Assembly: GCA_947683625.1 (NCBI GenBank)
Contig: CANTUR010000673.1
Location: 744,001 to 808,000, forward strand
Direction: 5' to 3'
Source: Mallotus nudiflorus
Taxonomy: Eukaryota; Streptophyta; Magnoliopsida; Malpighiales; Euphorbiaceae
DNA length: 64,000 bases
Part shown: positions 11,550-22,349 of the stretch, one piece after another
Position numbering within the stretch: the first letter of the stretch is position 1
Layout of the letters: every line of letters starts with the position of its first letter
Notes under the pieces: generated by a model
The model's database searches: none
What the model was told of the DNA's origin: nothing
What the model saw: the letters and a program-made list of their open reading frames with translations, nothing else
Translations under genes and position numbers: made by a program

Positions 11550-12045
11550 TATTTATTTTTTCATAGGAGAAAGTCTTATACATTATGTGAACATTCCAAC
11601 AGTCTTATACATTATGTGAACATTCCAACAACTGGAATTACATGTTAATCATTTTCAAATTTACTGAATTAATCAAAATGTAATTCTAGTTTACTAACCT
11701 AATTATTGTGTTAGAGAGATGTTTAGGAGTTAAAAATTCATATCACGTGACACTGGATATCATGTGAGGATCTTTAGGAGCTATCATATCCATATTAGAT
11801 GGCAGGTAGAACATAACATCAACACGACTTCTAGACGCTAGAGACAAATGGAAAGCTGAAATTTTGGTGTCGTTCTTTGATAGCCTAAGGAAATTTGATG
11901 TTTTTTTTGCAACCTGCAAGAATTGCTTCTACAGCCGCTAGACATTCTAGCATTTAATGTAGATCATGTGACTAAAAAAATACACATCATTTGTACACGT
12001 CATACATGGCCTGAAGATTCCACTCACCTTCCTTCTTTTTTTTTC
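11550..12045 (+). repeat. Stray inverted copy of the ACA copy B far-upstream region
   Basis: The plus strand aligns with the minus strand of 52,310-52,740. Shared strings include catag(g/t)a(g/a)aaagtctta, attatgtg then gaacattccaaca, gagagatgtttaggagtta, atattagatggcag, and gaagattccactcacc at 12,014. In copy B this block lies 330-760 bp upstream of the ACA start codon and points toward it. Here it points right, but no ACA coding sequence follows. A 29-bp unit (agtcttatacattatgtgaa...) is tandemly doubled at 11,572-11,600 and 11,601-11,629. A segment at 11,905-11,960 (agaattgcttctacagccgc) matches 52,885-52,955 in direct orientation, so the pieces have been shuffled. Confidence 0.7.
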
Positions 12046-12235
12046 TTTTTGGTTGCTTGAAAATTTTGCAGAGGGTGAGAGAAACGAAGAACATAATTTA
12101 AGAATAAAAGAAAATTTTGCAGACGTATGACGTGTAGAATAAAAGAACATCGCCATTTTAATTGAATTGTTGTTAACCTTGACTCGGTTAACATAAAAGG
12201 GGTTGCGCCAACTATCCTCTGCAGACGATGCGGCC
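12046..12235. repeat. Short shuffled piece shared with 52.78-52.85 kb
   Basis: gaacata, then aagaataaaagaaaattttgcag at about 12,090-12,130, matches 52,785-52,830 in the same orientation. The rest is not recognised. Confidence 0.45.
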
Positions 12236-13890
12236 CCACAAGATATAAAGACTAAATATTTGACAGTGCGGGCCCCACAATGTATGTAGACTTTTTAGGC
12301 AATGATAAACTTAGCGCAGCGGCCGCATCATTTTATTTTATTTTTTTATTAGCCGCCTTTGCAGAAAAGCGGATTCAAGACACAAATCATTTCTCATATT
12401 TTTATTTTCTCAAAGGATAAGTTAGCCCTATCAGTCAGTCCATGAGACATTATATAGTAATTTTGGATTTTAATGAGTTAAAATATTAAATTAATAAAAA
12501 TTAAGTAAATAATTAAAATGATAAAAATTAAATTTAATAATATATAAATAAATTTTAAATTATTTAATATTATGAATTTTACTTTCCAACTTATTCAAAG
12601 TTAAAATTATTATAAAATTTCTCAAAGTACACGCTCTCATTTCATTGTGGCATCGTCGTTCCCATTGCAACAACATGAAAGGGTGCATATACGGGCCTCA
12701 CAACATATATAGACTAAATATTTGGCAGATGCGGCCTTACGAGATATGTAGACTAAATATTTTTATTTTCTCATAAGATAAGTGGCCCCACAAGTCAACG
12801 AGATATATATATATATGTATATATATTAGTTCTTACTTTTAATAACTTAAAAAATTAAAATGATAAAAATTAAAAATTAATAACATAATTGTAAATCTCA
12901 AATAATTTTATATTATTAGTTTGATTTTTCAATTAATTAAAAGTTAAGACTATTATAAAATTTATTCAGGTCGACACTCATTCCATTATAGCAGTGTCGT
13001 TCCCATTGAAACAACATGAAAGTATATCTTTTGGTCAAAAAAAAACATGAAAGTATCCGTATATGGGCTCCATAATGGCCCCACAAAATATATAGACTAA
13101 ATATTTTTATTTTCCTTAAAAAAAAAGTAGCCCCACAAGTCCACACTCTCGTTATAAGAAGTATGCATTCGAACACACACATTGATATGATACGATAATA
13201 TTACGATGATACTGTGATTTTTAAAACTTGAAGATGATTTGTTAAAATTTTAAGTTTTTTCTTTTTTTTTTCGAATCATTGGAGAGAAAGGAAGTGGGGC
13301 AATTTCAACCGTTTCGCTCCTATAAACAGTGTCAAGTTTTTACCATTAGACTAGTGGGAAGTTAGCTAAACTTTTAAATGTTTTAATCCTTATAAAATGC
13401 GTATTATGTATACACCACATAAAATGTGTATTAATTTCTTTATTGTTTTGTTGTTTTACCTTTTAAGTCTTAGTTTAACTGATATATACAATTTAAATAA
13501 AATTAATTATTCAAATATTTTTTTCTAAATAGTTATTATCATATTTTATAATTTTAAATATAGTCATGTCATGTATTAAAAAGTGTCATGTTATATTGTA
13601 CATATATTTTAATCATGTCATAAAAATAAATAAAATAAAATAATAGACATGTATCCGGCCGTATTGAACAAGTGTTGAGCACATATTGGACCATATCAGG
13701 TGCACATTGATGTCCAAAAGTGTCAAACATAAATATTCTACCTAGTTAAAATGTCGGCACTTCATAGCTCTCATTCATTTGTGGCATTGTCGTTCCCATT
13801 GAAACAGCATGAAAGTAAACATATATGGCCCCCGCGAGTCCACAGTCTCATTCCATTGTCATTTCCCTTCGAAACAACGCGAAAGTGGTA
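12236..13890. repeat. Decayed tandem or interspersed repeat cluster
   Basis: A composite unit recurs at about 12,236-12,440, 12,630-12,800, 12,965-13,155 and 13,755-13,880. It consists of cattccattgt/tcgttcccattgaaacaacatgaaag, then a gcggcccca word, then tatatagactaaatattt, then ttttattttctca, then ggccccacaagtc. Copies differ by indels and by loss of sub-blocks. A further weak copy lies at 53,020-53,100. No gene is seen between copies. Confidence 0.55.
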
Positions 13891-14177
13891 TAAACTTTTC
13901 ACGCAAAAATTGAGTCAAATAATAAATTAAAACTAAAACTAATCCTGTAATTTTCTTTTTTTTTTTTCTAGACAAAAGGATTTTTAAAAAAAAAAAAAAT
14001 AAACAACTTGTTGCCTTGTTCGTTGTCAAATTTATGAAATAAAATGATTATACAGATAATTTAAATTAAAATAATTAAAAATAAAATAAATTACATTAAT
14101 TTTATTTTATTTAATTTTTGTTACCATAAATTTTTAGTTATAATTAATAAGATTTGTTTTTAGAATTATTAGATTAT
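13891..14177. other. AT-rich spacer with poly(T) and poly(A) runs
   Basis: Homopolymer runs at 13,950-13,970 and 13,985-14,000. No gene is seen. Confidence 0.4.
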
Positions 14178-16145
14178 TGTAGGCGATAAAGTTTAGTGCG
14201 CACCTAAGTATTTAGCTACCATGGCACTGCGTGAGCTCGAGACCTACTAAAATATACAAAATAGGTTTGAAGCTCATATTGGAGAAGGAGTCGCCAATCG
14301 GATAAAACTCGAGATACATTGTACAACAATTGGATCTCACGAAAGTTTCTAAAAGCCGTCTTCAAAAAATGAGTTCAGAAATTGGGTATGGGCTATTGGA
14401 ATGTCCACCTAATCTTACAATTGGTCTCTATTTGTATTTGTATTTTATTACCTTTAATTATTCAATTATTTCTTTATTAACATGCAAATTATAATTACCT
14501 TCTAACAATTTTCAATTTTATATTTAAGTCCAAATTCGCACATTAGTTCAATTTTGTGCTTATTAAGGATGGTTCCCTGCATTTTAATAGGAGTTACGAT
14601 ATTCATCACAATAAACATCCTTTCACTAAATAAGCATAAATTCACACACAAAGAAAAAGGGGGAGGAGAATAGGTTACAACCCTCTTTACATGCAAGAAA
14701 AAGTGAAATAAACATAAAATAAACCGAAAATAAACCAAAAGTAAATAAAAATTTAACCGAATAAGAAAAGGAAAAATAAACTAAAAGGAATATAAATTAT
14801 AATTAGATGACTAAAATCATCTAAAATTCCTGGAATAGGCAAAATCTTAGCCCCCATAGATATATGAAATCCTACAAAAGCAATCACAAAGTTAATTCAT
14901 GGATCAAATCAAAACAAATTAGTAGAGTCAACATATAATATTAATTAAATAAGATAGTAACATGATCACAAAAGAAAACTGAAACACAAAAGCCCAAAAA
15001 TATAGAAAAGCACGAACCATACTAAATGTAAGAGGAATATCAAAAGGTATTATATACAAGATATTATATACTAGATATAATATCAAAAGGTAATAGCAAA
15101 TAGCTTTGTTTATGTGGTGAATGCCTTATCAATAAGGTGTCACCTTTGTGAATAGAGGCGACATGAGATCGCGTTAACATAAAGAGGCGGTGCCTTCTCA
15201 AAGAGGCACCGCCTGTCTACTAAGCACAAGTACACTTAGCAAATATGCTTCAGTCTTAAGTAAGCAATCTCCAATATAAATAACTAAACGCTTATAACTA
15301 TACTCAATAACTTAAAATATCAGGTTATAAGCATGACATAAAATGAACAATGGATCTAAGAAGTAAGTAAATAAATAAAAGTTTATGCAAGTCTATAACT
15401 TCAATATTGAAAAGAAATGAAGATTATTACTGCTTTATAAGCTCTTTTCAAAGTGATTGGCCTCAAAGATTGGTTTTGATCTCTATCTCCACTTGAATGC
15501 AAGATTTCCTCCTTCTTCCTTAAAGAAAAATGGCTTTTCAAGCTCACTTTTTCTCTTTTCTTCTTAAGAACATCCCTCTTCTCTCTTCTTTTTAGGGCCC
15601 TTCTATCCTCTCCTTCTGAAGCTTACTCTTATTTGCTAATGGTTACTAACCTATTTTTTCTCTCTCTCTTTACATACCCTTTTTAATTCCCTATGCCTTG
15701 ACAAGACCCCCACTTTTTTACTCTCATAATAACATTCTTTCTTTATGTTCTCAAAACCTTCCTTTTCATGCAATAAGTTCAATTCAATAAGAGGTGGGCC
15801 TACCAATTTGTCCACCATTATCACCTCTACATTTAATGCAGGTGAAAGTGGTTGTTACAAAGGCGACACCTCTTCGATGAGGCGTCGCCTCTTTGGCCCT
15901 AACCTAGGACTAGACCTTTGGGCCAGAATGGGCTTGGGCTTGGATTTATAGGTTTAAGTCTTATGTTTGCATGGGTTTGGGTTTGGAATGGGTTCAAGTT
16001 CTCAAGTCTACTTTTAAGAAGATTTTGAGTCTTCTCTTACATTCAAGCATCACACATTCTTATCACTAAGCTTTACCGTGGGCTGTTCAAACCAAGTGCC
16101 CATAGTTTACTTCCTATTACAGGCTGATCAAACCAGGTATCTACA
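14178..16145 (-). mobile_element. LTR (1,968 bp) of a Tat/Ogre-like retroelement, 3' LTR on minus strand
   Basis: The ends are tgtaggcgat and ggtatctaca (TG..CA with TGTAG/CTACA inverted ends). A second copy lies at 60,585-62,395. Both are followed on the right by a polypurine tract on the minus strand (ggggcaaac), so this is the 3' LTR of a minus-sense element. The LTR holds several GC-rich hairpins (for example 15,185-15,214). The left flank gives no clear 5-bp duplication, because the other element end is not identified. Confidence 0.8.
15185..15214. repeat. Perfect 11-bp-stem hairpin in LTR
   Basis: AGGCGGTGCCT is followed by an 8-nt loop and then AGGCACCGCCT. A similar imperfect hairpin is at about 15,860-15,891 (AGGCGACACCT / AGGCGTCGCCT). 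Variants occur in the sister LTR near 61,400, 62,062 and 62,113. The structure is GC-rich in an otherwise AT-rich LTR. Confidence 0.85.
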
Positions 16146-16160
16146 GTTTGCCCCATGATT
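16146..16160 (-). other. Polypurine tract next to the 3' LTR
   Basis: On the minus strand the sequence before the LTR start reads catggggcaaac and then TGTAGATACC. A purine-rich tract ending directly at TG is the expected plus-strand primer site. The sister element at 62,396 has ggggggcaaat in the same place. Confidence 0.65.
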
Positions 16161-16329
16161 TTTCAAAAAACCAAATGCATATAATGATAATTTTTTAAAA
16201 AATCATATACTCAACATAAGCAATAATAAAAAAAAGGACATATTTGATTTTTGAGTCTCACTCAGAAATTGAAGTCTTTGAAATCTATGTCATTGGCCTT
16301 GGGTGTACAAACTTGAGAGGTTAAATTTT

Positions 16330-16480
16330 ATGCTCTAATACTTCAATCAGAAAACTTCAAAATCAATAACATCCTGATACTTTGATCAGAAGATTCCAAA
16401 TCCAATAATATTTTGACACTTTGATAAAAAAAAAATTATAAATCCAATAACACTATGATACTTTGATTAGAAAGCTTTAA
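16330..16480. repeat. Tandem repeat, units of about 45 bp, about 3-4 copies
   Basis: The unit reads roughly tactttgatcagaagattcc, then aaatccaataacat. Copies have diverged and contain A-run indels. It lies in the 3' internal region of the LTR element at 14.2-17 kb. Confidence 0.65.
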
Positions 16481-16489
16481 AATCAATTA

Positions 16490-16905
16490 AGAAATTTGCA
16501 CTGTCAGCCTCGGTTTTCAAAATTGAGAGGTCAAATTTTCTTCAACAATTGGGAAGCTCATGTCATCAACCTCGATTATACAAACCTAATAGGCAATCCC
16601 TTAAAAATCTATGCCGTTATATTTGGTGTTCAAAATTAAGAGATCAAATTTTCTTCAACAATTAGGAAGCTCACGCTGTCAACCTCGAGAATACAAACCT
16701 GAGAAGCAATCCCCTAAAAATCCACATCGTCAGCATCAGTGATTAAAACTGGGAGGTCAAATTTTCTTCAACAATTGGAAAGCTCACGTCATCAACCTGG
16801 GGTATACAAATCTGAGAGGTAGTCCCTTAAAAATCCACATCGTTAGCTTCAGTGTTCAAAATCGAGAGCTTAAATTTTCTCTTATTTTCTTTTAACAATT
16901 GTTAA
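16490..16905. repeat. Tandem repeat, units of about 113 bp, about 4 copies
   Basis: The unit consists of tgtcagcctcggttttcaaa, then gaggtcaaattttcttcaac, then aattgggaagctca, then catcaacctcg, then tacaaacctgagaggcaatc and ccttaaaaatccac. It is repeated in register at about 16,500, 16,610, 16,720 and 16,830. Tandem arrays just upstream of the polypurine tract are a known trait of Tat/Ogre gypsy elements. Confidence 0.75.
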
Positions 16906-16974
16906 ACCGTCAGCTTCGAAGCCCAAGCCCGAAAGGCTACTTCTGTCTTATCTAATTTTATTAGGAAACTTCAT

Positions 16975-17290
16975 CCTTTTCAATTTCTATATAAACAACT
17001 TTCTCTCTTCACAAAACCTTTTTTTCTTATTTTTTCAAAAAGATTTCTTTCTCTTTTCTTTTCTTCTCTCTTTTTTCCTCTAAAAACTCAATTTTTTCTC
17101 CTTTTCTTTATCTTTTCCTTTCTTTAAAAAAAAATCCTTTTTTCTTTGTCTTCCCTTTTTCTTTTTTTCCTCTAAAAACTCAATTTCTCCTCATTTTCTT
17201 TATCTTTTCTTTTCTTTTCAAAAAAACTCCTTTTTTCTTTTTCTACCCTTTTTCTCTTTTTTCTTTTCTTCTTTCCCACATCTTCCTCTT
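16975..17290. repeat. Polypyrimidine stretch with a doubled unit
   Basis: Nearly pure C/T on the plus strand. A unit of about 100 bp containing cctctaaaaactcaattt and cttttctttatcttttc occurs twice (about 17,075-17,160 and 17,168-17,240). On the minus strand, which is sense for the neighbouring LTR element, this is a long polypurine region. Confidence 0.7.
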
Positions 17291-17470
17291 CCAATAATAG
17301 ACACCACTTATAAGCACTCAATTTCGGGATAGTGAATTATTGATGTGATGAAAGACTCCAATGATAAAAATGGTATAAATAGGTCTCAAATACTTAAGCT
17401 TTGAAATTTCAAAGGTCTGATTGCATTTTTCAAAGAAAGGATTTAATGTTTTCAATGACTAAATTGCAAC

Positions 17471-17607
17471 GCTTTTTAAGGATTTAATTGCAAAACTTAA
17501 ATTCTTTCAGGGGTCTTTTTGTAATTAAAAGTTATATATATATATAAATTTTAATTACAAAAGACCCCTGAAAGAATTTAAGTTTTGCAATTAAATCCTT
17601 AAAAAGC
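17471..17607. repeat. Near-perfect foldback: 60-bp arms, 18-nt loop
   Basis: The left arm, 17,471-17,530, starts gctttttaaggatttaattg. The right arm, 17,549-17,607, ends ccttaaaaagc. They are reverse complements apart from one A indel in an A-run. The 18-nt loop is TA-rich (gttatatatatatataaa). No protein is encoded. It could be a foldback or MITE-like element, a replication-derived inverted duplication, or a transcribed hairpin. Confidence 0.93.
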
Positions 17608-19282
17608 TTTATATATATATATATAAGAATTACACTAATTCCGATTGGAATTAGACCTTTCCATCTGTTTTTTTATTTTTCAGAAAATAAAAAATGCTTT
17701 TTTTCTTAATCCTGATTGGTGGAGGAAATTGTTTTGGGTATTATTTGGTATTTTAAGAAAATAAAGTCCTTTTAGGAATAAAACTCTACAGAAACGTGAA
17801 CTAGGTTTCTGTGTTGTTTTGTTATAAAAGGACATATTTGGCTCCTTTGGAAAGGGGAACTTTGGAGAAGGGATTTTTGGGGAAGAGACCTTAGAAGAAG
17901 TAGAAGAATAATATTTGAAAACCTATCAAGAACGGTGATTTTACAAAATCTGAGGAGCACTCTATTAAAAACATCCATAAGCATCATCTTCTCCATATTC
18001 TTCTTTTATTTTATTTTTCTTTTTGATTTTGTTGAGTTTCAATTTTATTCAAATTTCCTTATAATTTATTCACTAATTATAATTTTTGTTTCTTTTTATG
18101 GTGATTATGGAGGAAAATACATGATAATCATATTTGGAGGGCTAAATTCATGAGAAGTTCATGAAATGTCATGGATAAGACCTTGTAGAGATATAGTTTC
18201 TAGGGTTTTTATTATTTTTTATTTTATTGCTTTATTTTATTTATATTTTTGGGTTTGTATTAATTATTTTTCTTTTTATTATCAATAGATTATTGTAATA
18301 ACTCCAATAGTGTAATAGTAAAATTATATGTGTGGTTGTATGTTCATTTTGATTAATTAGTTATTAAAATTAGGGTTTTAATTGGGTAACTTATTAAAAT
18401 TAATGGATAAAGAAGATGAATTTAGGTTACATGTTAATGAAAATTAGAGGGTTTTTCAGAAGGAATAAATTAATTGATTGTTTGATCTCTTATTTGATTG
18501 TTTTGATGTTTTTTTTTAAATTTTTTTTGGCTTATTTATTTATTTTTATGTGTTTTGGGCCTTAAGTTCATGTTAGACTTTAACTCATTCATTTAAGTTT
18601 AGGTCTAAATAATTCTTTTTTAGCTCACCCTTTAATTAGCCTATTTCATTAAATTAATTAGGTTAAGGTTTTAATTAAAATATATCTTTAGATCCATAAT
18701 TAATTATATTTTTAGGATAGAGATAAGTTAGGTCTATTTATTAAATTAGATATAGACCCACTTAATTTAATTTAATTAATTAGACTTAGCCCATTTAATT
18801 TAAACCTTTTTCATAATTTGTAGATTTAATATCACCTTAAAATTAAGACATGTAGAATTAGGCCCATTAATTTAAATACTCCATATTTTGTAGATTTAGG
18901 CCCAATTTTTAGAACTAAAATAAATAGACTTAGGTTCATTTAATTAAAATTAAAAGGAATTAGGCTCTTTAGGCTCATTTATTAAAAACATATAGATTTA
19001 ACTCATTTAATTAAAATCAATATAGATTAGACTAACTCAAGGATTGTATTGAATGCATTATTTACTTGTATTTTTCATGACTAGTTTGCCTTGGAATTAA
19101 TTGCTACAATAAGGGTTTATATGAAATTGCATATAAATAGAGAATAAGATAGTAATTCATAAAGTAATTCTAAAAGAACACGAGACTGAAAGAAGTTGGT
19201 ATTCCGTATCCAGAATCTCTTACTTGTGGTGTTAGCTTTCTTTTAGGGAATTGAGTACCACCTTTTCGATTTGTCCCAGTTA
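17608..19282. other. AT-rich, repeat-derived DNA without a supportable gene
   Basis: A ttataaaagg string at 17,822 resembles a TATA box and is followed by purine-rich leader-like sequence (17,850-17,930), as in LTR promoters. Around 18,570-19,030 words such as aggcccatttaattaaa and tagatttaggccca recur at irregular spacing of about 50-60 bp. No LTR ends or coding frame are recognised. The block stops at the LTR start at 19,283. Confidence 0.4.
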
Positions 19283-19735
19283 TGTAATATCCTGAGATTT
19301 TAAATAATTTTAAACTGCATCAGGATATGCAGTGTTAATAATTTTAATATTTATATTTGATTATTTAATTAGTTTGTTATTTATTGAAGTTATTTTTAAC
19401 TATTTTAAATTTCTTACGTAAAATTTTTCTGAGAATTTTATTTTTGGGAAAATTAAAACTTAAATAAATATTTATTATTTATGTTAGTCTGTTTTACGTA
19501 ATTGCATGATTCCATGCATGATTTTAATTATCATATTAATATATATACATATACATGCATATATATACATATTTAGCATTTTAGGGTTTATTTTTAATTA
19601 TGTATGTACATATATAGTTTTATTTAATTAATATGTGTTATAGATGTATATGTATGTAGATATTGTTATTTTTAAACATGTGGTGTAGATTATTTTGACT
19701 ATAATAATAATATATTATAATAATATAAGTTAAAG

Positions 19736-19778
<43 letters not shown>

Positions 19779-22346
19779 AAAATTGAAGTTTGCAAAAATT
19801 ACATCACTGCCACTCATCTTCTCCAAAACGCCCGACGCCCCTCATCTGCCATTCCCGCCGCTGCCAAGCTCAACCCTCACCATTGGTGTGCCGTTCAGAT
19901 GTTCACCACCCTCCCAAGCTTCCTCTACCACCTTCTTCCTCCATTTTCGGCAAGTTTTGGCCGTGAAAAGCCGAGGAAGCCGAAATTGTACCCAACACTG
20001 ATCAAGCCTTTTCCAGCCACCATTTTGAATTCCACTGGTCTCTATCTTCTCCTTGAGCTCCGGTGAGTTCATTTCCAAGCTTATTTTTATGTGATTTGGT
20101 CTAGATTTCCCTTAGTTCTCAATTTTCATTTTCGGCCTTTATGAGTTCTTAATTTTTTTGAACTTTGGTTCTAATGATTCAAGCTTAGTTCCTTCACAAA
20201 GATTGTTTCTAGTAGCTCAATCTACATCTTGTAATTTTTTTGGAATTTTTGGAAATTATTTTGATTTTCGTGAATTTTTTATTATTTTATTAATATTTTC
20301 TAATTTTCATAAATTAATTAAATAATTTGTGAAATTGTGATTTATAGTGTTTTTAGGGGTTAAAATGAATTTTTCAAATTTATTTGTAATTTTTGTGATT
20401 TTTTTATAATTATTATGAATTTATTTAGTTTAGGTGATTTTTAGAAAATTAGGTTAATTAAGTATTTTGTTAAAATTAATTGGTTAATTGAGTATAATTA
20501 TTGATTTTATTGAATTATATGTTTAGAAATTAATTTTTGAGTAATTATATTATTTTTAGTGAATTTTTGTATAATTATAATGAATTATGTGAAATTATAT
20601 ATAATTAGGGGTATTTTGGTAATTTGGTACTAAATTGGTTAAAAATTAAATTAAATTGGTTTTAACAGTTATTTGAGGTATAAAAATGATTTTTACAAAT
20701 TATTTAGTACTTTTAACTAATTAAAACTATTTTTTGAAAATTATTTTCAAATTATATATAATATATTATTTTTGTAAATAAATGAGTTTTTATTGATTTT
20801 TAATATGATTTCGGACTAATTATGTAATTTGGATTTATAAAATGAATTTTGGTTAATATTTATGAATTTATCGAGAATTGTGGAATTTTAATAATATTTT
20901 ATTAGAATTAGGGTTTTATTGTAATTGTTGGTAAAATAATTATTTTTTGTGTTTAAATACCTAAATTGCTATATGTTGATATATAAAGGGTATTTTCGGT
21001 ATTTTTGGAATTTTCATCTATTTTGTACATATCTCGTGAATTGTGAACCTCGGTCGGTGGAATCGTAGTTTGAGAGTTCGACCGAGGGATTATGTGGCTG
21101 TATATTCTCGAAGTGTGTTTTCTTACAGGACCGGCTCTACTTTCTGAGTAGAGAGATGTCCATTTTACAGGGGAGGTTCTGTCGAATTTTAGGTAGAATT
21201 CTCGTAAAACGTGACATCCGGTTGAATCCCTATTCTTAATATGTGTCTAGTGTTTTAGATTGAGTCTCTAGAATTTCGTTAGATTTATTCTGATTTTATA
21301 TTGTCGTTTATTTGTTTAGTTGCACCGAGACCGAGGCCTAGTGGACCAGGCCCGTCAAACTCGTCTCGAGGAGTGTACAACTGTGAGTTGTTATTTTATA
21401 TATATGTGTTTTAGGATTGCATGTTTTGGAAATGTATGTTTAATTTTATAAAACATGCATAAATGGTTTAATAATTGCTTAGGTTTATTTTAGGTATATT
21501 TTGGTTTATTTTAAATTAAATGCATGTTTTATTATTGAATTATACTTAAAATGTTTTTGAGTATATGTATAGTTTATTGCTGGTTTATTTTATAATTAAA
21601 TTGAATTTATTTGACGTATATATACTTGGTTATTTTTGGTATATTTCTAGTATATATATGGTTTATATTGTTATTTTAATTAATAACATGCATCATTTAT
21701 TTTATGAATGTATGGATTTATTTTAAATGAAGGATATCAATAGAACGTGCTACCTAGTGGGTAGCACTAAGACTGAATACGTACCGGTACAACGATAGAT
21801 TGTAGGTTGAATTACTAACCCATTTGTGGATATTGATTGGATTGATTTGATTGATGTGTGATGTGATTTGAGAATGTGATTGCTGGAGCTCGGTTGACTA
21901 AGTGTCTCGAGGCCAATCACATTGACAGTCAGACTGCTGGAGCTCAGTTGACTTAGTGTCTCGAGGCCAATCTACTGTCCAAATGGAACAAGTGAATTTA
22001 TTTGGAATAAGTGAGCCTGGATGACTAGAGTGTTGTCTAACACTGTTTGAGGTTGCAATCATTTAGGGTTCTATTTGATCCTTCATAAACGGTATTATTT
22101 TTCATATTATATAAAATGATTTTTGTTGCATCCGTGTGTATTTTCCTGTATATATATTTATTATATATACTATTGAATGTGTGCATTTGCCATTTAGTTA
22201 TGCATGTATATATATTATAACAATTCACTCAGTGAGGTCTAACTCCCCTGATTATTTTTCAAGAGAGTCTTCGTCCTCAGACCTCAGTAGCAGACCCTTA
22301 CGCCAGATTTCTTCTGCCCCGACTTTATTATGTAAACTGCTTACAA
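19283..22346 (+). mobile_element. Truncated 3.2-kb-family LTR in plus (sense) orientation
   Basis: It starts tgtaatatcctgag, the reverse complement of the right end of the LTRs at 3,048-6,287 and elsewhere. It follows them in inverse order: the cctcccctgtaaaac block inverted near 21,170, the gagctcggttgact doublet at 21,890-21,970, and ctcagtgaggtct near 22,230. It stops at ttatgtaaactgcttac, so roughly the last 330-350 bp are missing. At that point the sequence switches to gag of the opposite strand. A (TA)n array lies at 19,737-19,776. Confidence 0.88.
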
Positions 22347-22349
22347 GCT

